From Lolium rigidum (lineage: Eukaryota; Streptophyta; Magnoliopsida; Poales; Poaceae): a DNA stretch of 64,000 bases. How positions within the stretch are numbered: the stretch's first letter is position 1; every line of letters begins with the position of its first letter. Shown piece after piece: positions 21,672 to 32,173 of this stretch. The stretch lies in assembly GCF_022539505.1 (NCBI RefSeq), contig NC_061510.1, positions 227,996,043 through 228,060,042 of the forward strand, read 5' to 3'. The translations under genes and the position numbers were made by a program. Under the pieces are notes generated by a model. The model was not told where the DNA came from. It saw only the letters and a program-made list of their open reading frames with translations, and searched no databases.

Positions 21672-22258
21672 AATACTTTGCAGAAGGGCCTCCTTTCCCC
21701 GGTCGGCGTTCCGTCAACGGGTGCTTGACGACACAACAACGCCGATCCGCATCTCCGGCGCAGAACCACGCCGGTCCCTCGTCGTCCGGCTGAACGAGTC
21801 CTTGATGCAAAGACCGTGCCGGCCTGCCCGAGCATTATGCCGGGCCGTGTTGCCGCGCTTCAAGCCGTGTGTCCCGCGCCCTGCACCGTTCGCCTTCTTG
21901 CCCGGTGAACCAATAGGCTGATCGTTGGAATAAGGAAACCGATGACAGCCGGTCGCAAGATTAAATTGCGATCGGCCGTCATCGGCTTCCTTATTCCAAC
22001 GATTAGTCTATTCGTTCACCGGGCAAAAAGGCGAAGAGTGCAGGGCGCGTGATCGACACGGCCTGAAGCGCGACAACAGGGGTCGGCATGATGCTAGGGA
22101 GGCTGGCACCGTCTTGGCATTAAGGACTCATTCACGTACTGGACGGCGAGAGAAGAAAAGTGGTGCTGCGCCGGAGAGGCATGTCGGCATTGTTGTCTCA
22201 TCAAGGACTCGTTCACGGAACGGCGGCCAGGGAAAGGGGGGCTCGTCTACAAAGTATA
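21672..22258. repeat. Foldback: ~290-bp inverted repeat arms with a 7-base loop (copy 1)
   Basis: The centre is GCAA-GATTAAA-TTGC at 21955-21969. The arms pair outward through TTATTCCAACGAT, GTTCACCGGGC, GAAGCGCG and the ACAAATACTTTG/CAAAGTATATTG-like outer ends. Pairing weakens outward but is visible over almost the whole 590 bp. A transcript through it would form a long hairpin. Predicted proteins across it are palindrome artefacts. Confidence 0.85.
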
Positions 22259-22614
22259 TTGCGGCGTATAGGTGACCAAACATTCTAATCATCGGCACTA
22301 AAATGGAAGAAAGACCAATGCAATTAAGAAGTAGCTAGTATGAACTAAATGGAATGCATCATACTTTGTTGGTCGAAACAAATATGAACATCCCGGGATG
22401 GCGTTAGTGAGGCCAGGTAGGATGCACAAGAGATTGATATTTGTGCCATCACACCAGGATCACTAGCGACACCCCGGAGTGTACGAGTGATCAACCAACC
22501 ATCTAATCATCGACAAGTACAAAAACACCACCAAACCAAGCAACCATGGTGACATAAGTCAAGATGCTCAAACACACATAGCATGCATGGATCAGATGCT
22601 CCAAAGGGATTATT

Positions 22615-23560
22615 CATCACTTGGTAGTAACCAAGTGATGCCGGCAAGAGAGAGGCCAAGCCCGAGCTAGTCAATCCAAGTAGAGATGGATATGCATAAG
22701 TAAGCAAGAACACATAGCCTATCCAAGTTAACCGAGATAAAACCAACCTTGACAGCCAACCGAATCACCTAGCACCACCTAGCATTTTAAAACCATCGTA
22801 AACAGTCCTTTTTCTTCAAAGGATACCACGAGTGGCATTCATTTACATGATCCCCTACGAGTGGATATCTCTAATTTCATCAAAGCCAACAAGAAAAAGA
22901 AATATATCATTACTCAGCTTGAGTTCAAAACAAAGCTAGGGTCCATAAGGGATTACTCATCACTTGGTAGTAACCAAGTGATGCTGGCAAGAGAGAGGCC
23001 AAGCCTGAGCTAGTCAATCCAGTAGAGATGGATATGCATAAGTAAGCAAGAACACATAGCCTATCCAAGTTAACCGGATAAAACCAACCTTGACGACCAA
23101 CCGAATCACCTAGCACCACCTAGCATTTTAAAACCATCGAAACAGTCCTTTTTCTTCAAAGGATACCACAAGTGGCATTCATTTACATGATCCCCTACAA
23201 GTGGATATCTCTAATTTCATCAAAGCCAACAAGAAAAAGAAATATATCATTACTCAGTTGAGTTCAAAACAAAGCTAGGGTCCATAAGGGATTACTCATC
23301 ACTTGGTAGTAACAAAGTGATGCTGGCAAGAGAGAGGCCAAGCCTGAGCTAGTCAATCCAGTAGAGATGGATATGCATAAGTAAGCAAGAGCACATAGCC
23401 AATCCATGTTAACCAGATAAAACCAACCTTGACAGCTAACCGAATAACCTAGCATCACCTAGCTAGTCTTTTAAACCATCGAAACTTCCCATTTTCTTCA
23501 AAGGATACCATAGTGGCATTCATTTACATGATTCCCTACCGTGAATATCTCTATTTGGAT
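22615..23560. repeat. Three ~339-bp tandem repeats with an internal palindrome (copy 1)
   Basis: Units begin at about 22615, 22954 and 23293. Each contains the palindrome CACTTGGTAGTAACCAAGTG (mutated in the third), GGCAAGAGAGAGGCCAAG and TTTTTCTTCAAAGGATACCA. The third unit is shorter and more diverged. There is no coding potential. Confidence 0.85.
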
Positions 23561-24700
23561 AACATAAGCAATCCACACCAGTAAACAAGTCCTCATCACC
23601 TTATACAGAGTTCAAACTTTGGATTTGTTTCCAACAAAGGTTGGAAAACAAATCAAATCCATTTAGTTTAACTGAATCATCACCAACACATGGTTCATTA
23701 ATAAGAAGTGACAAGCATAGCACCAATTAATCAAGCAATATAGCAGCATCAGTAACAAACATAGCACCAATTAATCAACTATAGCTGTGTATTTTTAATA
23801 AGAAGTGACAAACATAGCACCAATTTATGTCTGTCAACATATGTGATTCAGTTTCACCGAATGAACTAGCTACCGGTGTATAAAGTTGACAGCTTGATGG
23901 CTAATTATTGTTCAATTTTGTAGGCTTCAGTTATCTGTTGAAGAAACAGAGGATGCATGGCCAGATGTGAAGAAGCACCAAAACAACAACATCACAAGCA
24001 GCACCAAGACAACAACAATGCATTCCACGACAACACCCTTCTTCGGCGCAGCTCAGGCTGCACTCCCTTGTCCCCTGTCAACTCTAGTCGCCATCTGAGG
24101 AATAGGTATGCGCTATGCCCAATTCCACTCCGACTCTTCTTCCCAATGTTGGCTGAAAAAGTCGATTTTTTTTTACCAGACCAGACTCCCGGAGGAGGAG
24201 TACCGGATAAATCCATGGAGATAGCTCTCTCAAGCACTACGTCGGCCGCTCAAGCACCTTCCCTCGCCGCACGCGAAACACAGCATCCGTAGCATTTCAT
24301 CGAGCACCTTGTGCTCGCGCGGGAGAGGAAGAGGGAGGGGAGGGCGGAGGTGGAGCTCACCGAAAGCTGAGGGTGGAGGAGGAGTTTGACAACAATGGCG
24401 GGGGTGGAGGAGGTGGAGGACGCGGCGGCTCGGCCTCCTCCTTGATGCGGCGGCGCCGGACCCTCCTCCCGCACGCCTTGGCCCCTCCTCCTCCACGCCG
24501 CAGCGGCATGTGCCGCCGGTGGCGGGGATGGGTGGAGTGTGGGGGCATGCGCCCCTCGCGGAGGAAGGCAGCGGCGACGGCGATGGCGACGGCGACGACC
24601 ATGGCGGCGCGCCCGGGTACGGATCGGAGGGGAGAAGGGAGAGAGGCGGCGCGGCGGTAGAGGGGATGAGGGCGCGGGGAGGGGTACGGGGATAATATAA
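23561..24700. other. CACTA 3' interior: AT-rich stretch, possible last exon, GC-rich leader-like block
   Basis: 23561-23920 is AT-rich. An acceptor-like TTTTGTAG at 23917-23924 is followed by a plus-strand frame (GAAGAAACAGAGGATGCATGG onward). In the second copy (31016-31333) it reads LKKREDAWPDVKKH and may be a last exon of the CACTA second gene. 24300-24690 is GC-rich CCGCC/GGAGG sequence like the leader at 14640-14915 but inverted. Long frames there are low complexity and not supported. Confidence 0.4.
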
Positions 24701-25026
24701 GTTCCCCTATTTCCGTGGCGCACCAGCTCAAGTGCGCCACGGAATCAACAACTCTCGTGGCGCACCGGAGCGGGTGCGCCACGTGAAATAGTTATTTCGT
24801 GGCGCAGCAGGCCGTGTGCGCCACGTAAATACCTACGCTAATAATTGGGAGTGCCAGGATGTGGGCCCTACATAGTTTCTGTGGCGCAGGGTTCAGCAAT
24901 GCGCCACAAAAATAAGCTAGTTTTGTGGCGCACACAGTCTCGTGCGCCACAAAATAAGTTTCTGTGGCGCACTCAAAACGGTGCGCCACAGAACTAAGCT
25001 TCGCCTATAAGGGTTTTCCTACTAGT
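24700..25026. mobile_element. Right end of the CACTA element (subterminal hairpins and TIR), copy 1
   Basis: About six GTGGCGCAC/GTGCGCCAC modules are followed by a terminal stretch that is the inverted match of 9675-9762 and ends GGGTTTTCCTACTAGT at 25026. The base after it is T, where a perfect CACTA end would have G. The flank TTCACTGGTTTG is Athila sequence and does not match the left flank at 9672. Confidence 0.85.
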
Positions 25027-27342
25027 TCACTGGTTTGTAGTCATAACATGATGTAAACATGTGCCAAGTCGACCCAATAAAGCATCAAAGGAGAATACCA
25101 CAATATTATGCTTTTAATGATGGAAACAAAACATGATTCTTTCAATGGCACATTATGCACTCTCAGCTATTTGAGACAAGTCATGCTACAATAATAACTA
25201 CTAAGAATGTGATAAGAATAACATCCAACATGACATGCCAAAGTCTATGCCACAGTCTAAACAAGCTTCCTTTTGCATCACTATAAGCATGAAACATTTT
25301 ACTCGTCTCCAACACCAATCAACTTATTTGAAACAAATCTCATAGGTAATAATCAGTAAGCACCAGATAGATAATCATATCTAAATAAATAAAACTAACA
25401 ATCTCTGAACAAAATATGAGTGGAAAACCAAGAGCTAAACGCAGTACTAGTAAACTAGAACACTCACAGAATAATAAGAGTGAAAACTAGAGTGTTCTAT
25501 GCAATTAAAACGGAGTGTGTTATTCTCCAAAACAAATATACTGGGATCCAACCATATGCTACAGCAAACAAAACAAAACAATACTAAAAACAAAAATAAA
25601 GACGCTCCAAGAACAACACATAGCATATGAAGCAATAAAAATATAGCATCTAGAAAGATGACTTGATGCTTTGTTGATGAAGAGGGGATGCCTTGGGCAT
25701 CCCCAAGCTTTGATGCTTGTACCTCTTGGATATTTCTTGGGATGATATGGGCATCCCCAAGCTTGAGCTTTTATCCATACTTCATCTCATTACAACATTC
25801 TTCTCTCCCTACACTTGAAAACTTCCTTCATGCAAAACTTCACTTATTAGCGGCATTAGTGCAATCAAAATAATAAATCCACTTGGGTTCAGTTATAACA
25901 TGTATAAAACATATATTAAAACATTAGCTACTTTAGCAACTTCTTGAAAAGCTCTTTCCTAAAAGAACACTAAAAGAAAGAGATTAAGAGGCAAATGCAA
26001 ATAGTGGCAGAAATCTGTCAAAACAGGACAACAGGTAAAGATCGATTTTTTCGAAAATCGTCTGTTGCTCAAATCAAAAAGTGTTCAACTAACGAATATT
26101 TGATAATAACCTGGGGCATATGATAAAAAATTGGAAGCTCAAAATTAAGTTATGGCTGGGAATACGAAATTTTATGGTGACTGCACAGAATCTGTTTCAG
26201 GACAGCAACTTCCCCAAATCTTATTTTCTTCCTATTAGAGGCTATTCTTGGCACAAAAATGAAATGAAAATGATAAGGACAGTTTATTACAGAGTTAATA
26301 ACCATGGGTTATCTCCCGAGAGTGTTTCTCTTTAACTCCTTTCAGCTAGGCGCGAGAAAAGAGCTAGCATCAAGTATTTTCAAGTGAAGAAGCATCAACA
26401 TCATAAATGGCAGGAGCCTTACTTCTACCTCTCTTACCTTTACTATTTTTCTTAGGGAAAGAATGAGAAGTACCTGGTGGGGAGGTGAAAGTCATGATGC
26501 CTTTCCCCACATCTATTTTTTCTCCCAGGAGTTTTAGCTGAGATCTTCCAAGTGTAATTTGTCCCTTTCCTACACATTAAATGACGAGATAATCAGTAGA
26601 TACCATCCTTCCTAGGATTAATATATACACTGCTTTAGCAACTCCAATGGGTAATATAACGGCATTATTGGTAAGAGATATTTCTTCTCCACCGACAGAA
26701 AATTCCCAAAGATTTAAAGACTCATAAATATCTGTAGGCATAAGACAGAACTCAAACATAATATCGCAAATAGCATAAAAAATTCACCATTTATATCAAC
26801 TTTTACTGAAGGGAGCCAACCTAATGGTTCAGAATTTATTGAAACATGATCATAATTTTCTCGAAGCAAACTATAACATTCTTTTAGGCAAGTTGCATTT
26901 GTCTCAAGAGTATTTAATCTAGCATAAATGCTCACAAGAGATAAATCAAAACTACTAGGTGAGCTATATGTTGCATTTAACTTTTTATGACATTATAAGC
27001 TTGATCTCTATCACAGTGAAGGAAGTCTCCTCCTACTACAGTGTCCAAAGCATATCTATAACAAAGAACAAGACCAAAGTAAAAGCTACTAAGAAGCAGG
27101 CCTAGAGTCATTTTAGGTTCAGTTTTATCATAAGAATCATTAATTCTAGACCAAACTTCTTTAAAACTCTCCTCACTCCCTAGTTTGAAAGTGAAGATCA
27201 TTTCCTCCGGTGACATAGTAATAGGATTAGACATAGAAGCAACTTAAAATAGGAACTAATTTTTTGTGTGTTTTTGATATAATGAAGCAAACAGGACAAA
27301 GTAAAATAAACTAAGCGAAACAAAGTAAAGAGATTGGAGATG
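25027..27342 (-). mobile_element. Athila-like interior, copy 1, interrupted by a CACTA left end
   Basis: Minus orientation. It holds the internal polypurine-like blocks at 25684-25765 and the gag/protease remnants at 26380-27234. It stops at GGAGATG (27342), where a CACTA left end begins. In copy 2 the same sequence continues to a primer site and LTR. The stretch 25027-26380 is AT-rich with no supported gene. Confidence 0.75.
26380..27234 (-). pseudogene. Athila gag and retropepsin-like region, frameshifted (copy 1)
   Basis: The N-terminal gag piece (26977-27234) starts MSNPITMSPEEMIFTFKLG and contains KMTLGLLLSSFYFGL and CYRYALD. Next come a piece with RLNTLETNATCLKECY (26714-26935) and one with EFSVGGEEISLTNNAVILP and KAVYILILGRMVSTDY (26577-26759), which resembles the protease-like part of Athila gag-pol. 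The remaining reading to about 26380 is out of frame. The order is right for one gag-protease polyprotein, broken by several indels. Confidence 0.7.
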
Positions 27343-27545
27343 CACTAGTAGGAAAAGCCTCATCAGTGGCGCACGAAAAATGGATTCTGTGGCGCATGGG
27401 AGGTGCGCCACAGAAACGTCGCCACAAAAATAAGGTTTCTGTGGCGCACCTGCCCATGCGCCACGTAATTAAGGTTTCGTGGCGCACTTGTTCTTAGGTG
27501 CGCCACGTAAAAGCGTGCGCCACGGAATTGGTTTTTAGTGCGCCA

Positions 27546-27925
27546 CGGAATTTGCTTGTATTATACACGATTTTGTGCTGCCTCGCTATACACATGCAGT
27601 TTATAGACAAGCAATACGGATACTACGTATACACGAGGTTATATACAGCAACATTCATATATAATATAAATATCATGTACATTGCACAGATATAACATAG
27701 ACATCATCATCACATTACTTAGAGCCCGATCGAGATACACATATAGTGGCAAATGTCAAATGTTTTGCATACAACTCTTAATTCATACAAAATTCACAAT
27801 TTCGAGATACAAAGTAGTCTTCATCCGGTTCCTCCTTTGCTCCGTCATCTCTACCCACCAGGCTCGCTTGCATCGGGGTCCTTCATCCAGTTCCTACTAT
27901 GATGAAAATGGAAGAAAGTGAGACC
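27546..27925. other. AT-rich spacer in the second CACTA element
   Basis: An AT-rich stretch (27546-27830) is followed by a short CT-rich segment (TTCATCCGGTTCCTCC, CTACCCACCAGGCTCG). It could be the minus-strand 3' end of a gene fragment, but no frame is convincing. Nothing else is recognised. Confidence 0.3.
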
Positions 27926-28768
27926 AACAAGTCCGATGCACAAGAGAAATGGAATAAATGCCTCATACATTGTTGGTCAACACAAATATTAACATTCAGG
28001 GACGGTGTAAGTGAGACCAAGTCCGATGCACAAGAGATTGATATTTGTGCTATCTTACCAGGCTCACTTACGCCGCCCCCGAGTGTACGGTGACCAAACA
28101 TTTTAATCATCGGCATTTTGAAAATGTCAAAGCAAATGGAATGACAAAATGGAATAAGTGCCTCATACATTGTTGGTCAACACAAATATTAACATTCAGG
28201 GATGGCGTAAGTGAGACCAAGTCCGATGCACAAGAGATTGATATTTGTGCTATCTTACCAGGCTCACTTACGCCACCCCCAAGTGTACGGTGACCAACAT
28301 TTTAATCATCGGCATTTTGAAAATACCAAAGCAAATGGAATGACAAGGGCCTCATACTTTGTTGGTCGAAACAAATATTAACATTCCGGGACGGAGTTAG
28401 CGAGCCAGGTAGGATGCATAAGAGATTGATATTTGTGCAATCACACGAGGCTCACTAACACCGCCCCTGAGTGTACGGTGACCAAGCATTTTAATCATCG
28501 GCATTTTGAAAATCTCAAAGCAAATGGAATGACAAAATGGAATAAGTGCCTCATACATTGTTGGTCAACACAAATATTAACATTTAGGGATGGTGTAAGC
28601 GAGGCCAGGTAGGATGCACAAGAGATTGATATTTGTGCTATCTTACCAGGCTCACTTACGCCACCCCCGAGTGTACGGTGACCAAACATTTTAATCATCG
28701 GCATTTTGAAAATCTCAAAGCAAATGGAATGACAAAATAGAATATGTGCCTCATACATTGTTGGTCAA
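27926..28768. repeat. ~195-bp tandem repeat array with a 12-bp inverted repeat in each unit
   Basis: The marker GCCTCATAC recurs at 27960, 28160, 28349, 28548 and 28748, giving periods of 200, 189, 199 and 200 bp. Units contain GGCGTAAGTGAG (28204-28215) and its complement CTCACTTACGCC (28263-28274), able to form a stem with a ~47-base loop. Single units flank the foldbacks at 21527-21670 and 22260-22520. The ORFs here are frames through the array. Confidence 0.85.
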
Positions 28769-28774
28769 CACAAA

Positions 28775-29360
28775 TACTTTGCGGAAGGGCCTCCTTTCCC
28801 CGGTCGGCGTTCCGTCAACGGGTGCTTGACGACACAACAACGCCGATCTGCATCTCCGGCGCAGAACCACGCCAGGTCCCTCGCTGTCCGCTGAACGAGT
28901 CCTTGATGCAAAGACCGTGCCGGCTCGCCTGCAGCATTATGCCGGGCCGTGTTGCCGCGCTTCAAGCCGTGTGTCCGCGCCTGCATCGTTCGCCTTCTTG
29001 CCCAGGTGAACCAATAGGCTGATCGTTGGAATAAGGAAACCGATGACAGCCCGGTCGCAAGATTAAATTGCGATCGGCCGTCATCGGCTTCCTTATTCCA
29101 ACGATTAGTCTATTCGTTCACCGGCAAAAAGGCGAAGAGTGCAGGGCGCGTGATCGACATGAACCGAAGCGCGACAACAGAGGGTCGGCATGATGCTAGG
29201 GAGGCTGGCACCGTCTTGGCATTAAGGACTCGTTCACGTACTCGGACGGCGAGAGAAGAAAAGTGGTGCTCGCGCCGGAGAGGCATGTCGGCATTGTTGT
29301 CTCATCAAGGACTCGTTCACGGAACGGCGGCCGGGGAAAGGGGGGCTCGTCTACAAAGTA
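28775..29360. repeat. Foldback, copy 2
   Basis: Same structure as 21672-22258, with the loop GATTAAA at 29061-29067. Pairing is preserved along the arms, apart from small indels that differ from copy 1. Confidence 0.85.
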
Positions 29361-29714
29361 TATTGCGGCGTATAGGTGACCAAACATTCTAATCATCGGC
29401 ACTAAAATGGAAGAAAGGCCAATGCAATTAAGAAGTAGCTAGTATGAACTAAATGGAATGCCTCATACTTTGTTGGTCGAAACAAATATGAACATCCCGG
29501 GATGGCGTTAGTGAGGCCGGGTAGGATGCACAAGAGATTGATATTTGTGCCATCACACCAGGCTCACTAGCGACACCTCGGAGTGTACGAGTGATCAACC
29601 AACCATCTAATCATCGACAAGTACAAAAACACCACCAAACCAGAGAACCATGGTGACATAAGTCAAGATGCTCAAACACACATAGCATGCATGGAGCGAG
29701 ATGCTCCAAAGGGA

Positions 29715-30660
29715 TTATTCATCACTTGGTAGTAACCAAGTGATGCTCGGCAAGAGAGAGGCCAAGCCCGAGCTAGTCAATCCAAGTAGAGATGGATATG
29801 CATAAGTAAGCAAGAACACATAGCCTATCCAAGTTAACCGGATAAAACCAACCTTGACAGCCAACCGAATCACCTAGCACCACCTAGCATTTTAAAACCA
29901 TCGAAACATGATCCTTTTTCTTCAAAGGATACCACCGTGGCATTCATTTACATGATCCCCTACAGTGGATATCTCTAATTTCATCAAAGCCAACAAGAAA
30001 AAGAAATATATCATTACTCAGTTGAGTTCAAAACAAAGCTAGGGTCCATAAGGGATTACTCATCACTTGGTAGTAACCAAGTGATGCTCGGCAAGAGAGA
30101 GGCCAAGCCCGAGCTAGTCAATCCAGTAGAGATGGATATGCATAAGTAAGCAAGAACACATAGCCTATCCAAGTTAACCGAGATAAAACCAACCTTGACG
30201 ACCAACTGAATCACCTAGCACCACCTAGCATTTTAAAACCATCGAAACGAGTCCTTTTTCTTCAAAGGATACCACAGTGGCATTCATTTACATGATCCCC
30301 TACAAGTGGATATCTCTAATTTCATCAAAGCCAACAAGAAAAAGAAATATATCATTACTCGATTGAGTTCAAAACAAAGCTAGGGTCCATAAGGGATTAC
30401 TCATCACTTGGTAGTAACAAAGTGATGCTCGGCAAGAGAGAGGCCAAGCCCGAGCTAGTCAATCCGAGTAGAGATGGATATGCATAAGTAAGCAAGAGCA
30501 CATAGCCAATCCATGTTAACCAGATAAAACCAACCTTGACAGCCTAACCGAATAACCTAGCATCACCTAGCTAGTCTTTTAAACCATCGAAACTTCCCAT
30601 TTTCTTCAAAGGATACCATAGTGGCATTCATTTACATGATTCCCTACCGTGAATATCTCT
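29715..30660. repeat. Three ~342-bp tandem repeats, copy 2
   Basis: Units start near 29715, 30058 and 30397, with the same palindrome and phrases as at 22615-23560. Confidence 0.85.
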
Positions 30661-31815
30661 ATTTGGATAACATAAGCAATCCACACCGATAGAACAAGTC
30701 CTCATCACCTTATACAGGTTCAAACTTTGGATTTGTTTCCAACAAAGGTTGGAAAACAAATCAAATCCATTTAGTTTAACTGAATCATCACCAACACATG
30801 GTTCATTAATAAGAAGTGACAAGCATAGCACCAATTAATCAAGCAATATAGCAGCATCAGTACCAAACATAGCACCAATTAATCAACTATAGCTGTGTAT
30901 TTTTAATAAGAAGTGACAAACATAGCACCAATTTATGCTGTCAACATATGTGATTCAGTTTCACTGAATGAACTAGCTACTGGTGTATAAAGTTGACAGA
31001 CTTGATGGCTAATTATTGTTCAATTTTGTAGGCTTCGGTTATCCGTTGAAGAAACGAGAGGATGCATGGCCGGATGTGAAGAAGCACCAAAACAACAACA
31101 TCACAAGCAGCACCAAGACAACAACAATGCATTCCACGGCAACACCCTTCTTCGGCGCAGTCTCAGGCTGCACTCCCTTGTCCCCTGTCAACTCTAGTCG
31201 CCATCTGAGGAATAGGTATGCGCTATGCCCAATTCCACTCCGACTCTTCTTCCCAATGTTGGCTGAAAAAGTCGATTTTTTTTTACCAGCCAGACTCCCA
31301 GAGGAGGAGTACCGGATAAATCCATGGAGATAGCTCTCTCAGCACTACGTCGGCCGCTCAAGCACCTTCCCTCAGCGCACGCGAAACGAGCATCCGTAGC
31401 ATTTCATCGAGCACCTTGTGCTCGCGCGGGAGAGGAAGAGGGAGGGGAGGGCGAGAGGTGGAGCTCACCGAAAACAGTGGGTGGAGGAGGAGTTTGACAA
31501 CAATGGCAGGGGTGGAGGAGGTGGAGGACGCGGCGGCTCGGCCTCCTCCTTGATGCGGCGGCGCCGGACCCTCCTCCTGCACGCCTTGGCCCCTCCTCCT
31601 CCACGCCGCAGCGGCATGTGCTGCTGGTGGCGGGGATGGGTGGAGTGTGGGGGCATGCCTCGCGGAGGAAGGCAGCGGCGACGGCGATGGCGACGGCGAC
31701 GACCATGGCGGCGCGCCTGGGTACGGATCGGAGGGGGAGAAGGGAGAGAGGCGGCGTGGCGGTAGAGGGGATGAGGGCGCGGGGAGGGGTACGGGGATAA
31801 TATAAGTTCCCCTAT

Positions 31816-32173
31816 TTACGTGGCGCACCAGCTCAAGTGCGCCACGGAATCAACAACTCCGTGGCGCACCGGAGCAGGTGCGCCACGTAAATAGTTATTT
31901 CCGTGGCGCAGCGAGCCGTGTGCGCCACGTAAATAGTTATTTCTGTGGCGCAGCGAGCCGTGTGCGCCACGTAAATACCTACGCTAATAATTGGGAGTGC
32001 CGGGATGTGGGCCCTACATAGTTTACGTGGCGCGAGGGTTCAGCAATGCGCCACAAAAATAAGCTAGTTTTGTGGCGCACACGGTCTCGTGCGCCACAAA
32101 ATAAGTTTACGTGGCGCACTCAAAACGGTGCGCCACAGAACTAAGCTTCGCCTATAAGGGTTTTCCTACTAGT
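31816..32173. repeat. CACTA right-end hairpin array and TIR, copy 2
   Basis: Seven or so GTGGCGCA/GTGCGCCAC modules, then the terminal inverted repeat ending CCTACTAGT. Several CTGTGG words of copy 1 read ACGTGG here, for example at about 32025 and 32108. Confidence 0.8.

Larger units (their letters stand above)
21527..27342. repeat. Large direct repeat, copy 1 (~5.8 kb)
   Basis: This block recurs at 28629-34489 in the same orientation. It contains part of a ~195-bp repeat, a long foldback, three ~339-bp repeats, the CACTA right end and an Athila interior with gag. The copies look near-identical along their full length. Most differences are 1-2 base indels at CAG, CTG or CCGG sites. Confidence 0.9.
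27343..32173. mobile_element. Second CACTA element, deletion derivative lacking the transposase
   Basis: The left end is CACTAGTAGGAAAAGCC, with hairpin modules to 27545. The right end is GGGTTTTCCTACTAGT at 32173. At 4.8 kb it has no TNP2 motif, so it is non-autonomous if it is one element. The left flank triplet is ATG and no ATG follows the right end. Its right half is the duplicated block, so it may instead be a junction product of the duplication. Confidence 0.6.

Noticed and set aside
21643..21921. 92-codon ORF in the foldback, repeated at 28744-29022
   Set aside because: The residues arise from the inverted-repeat arm; opposing frames are equally open and the reading differs between copies by indels.
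24230..24782. Gly/Pro/Arg-rich ORFs on both strands
   Set aside because: GGAGG/CCGCC-rich sequence; no motif, and both strands are open.
27886..28293. CRISPR-like regular repetition
   Set aside because: Units are ~195 bp without short repeats and unique spacers, in a plant genome; this is a tandem satellite-type array.
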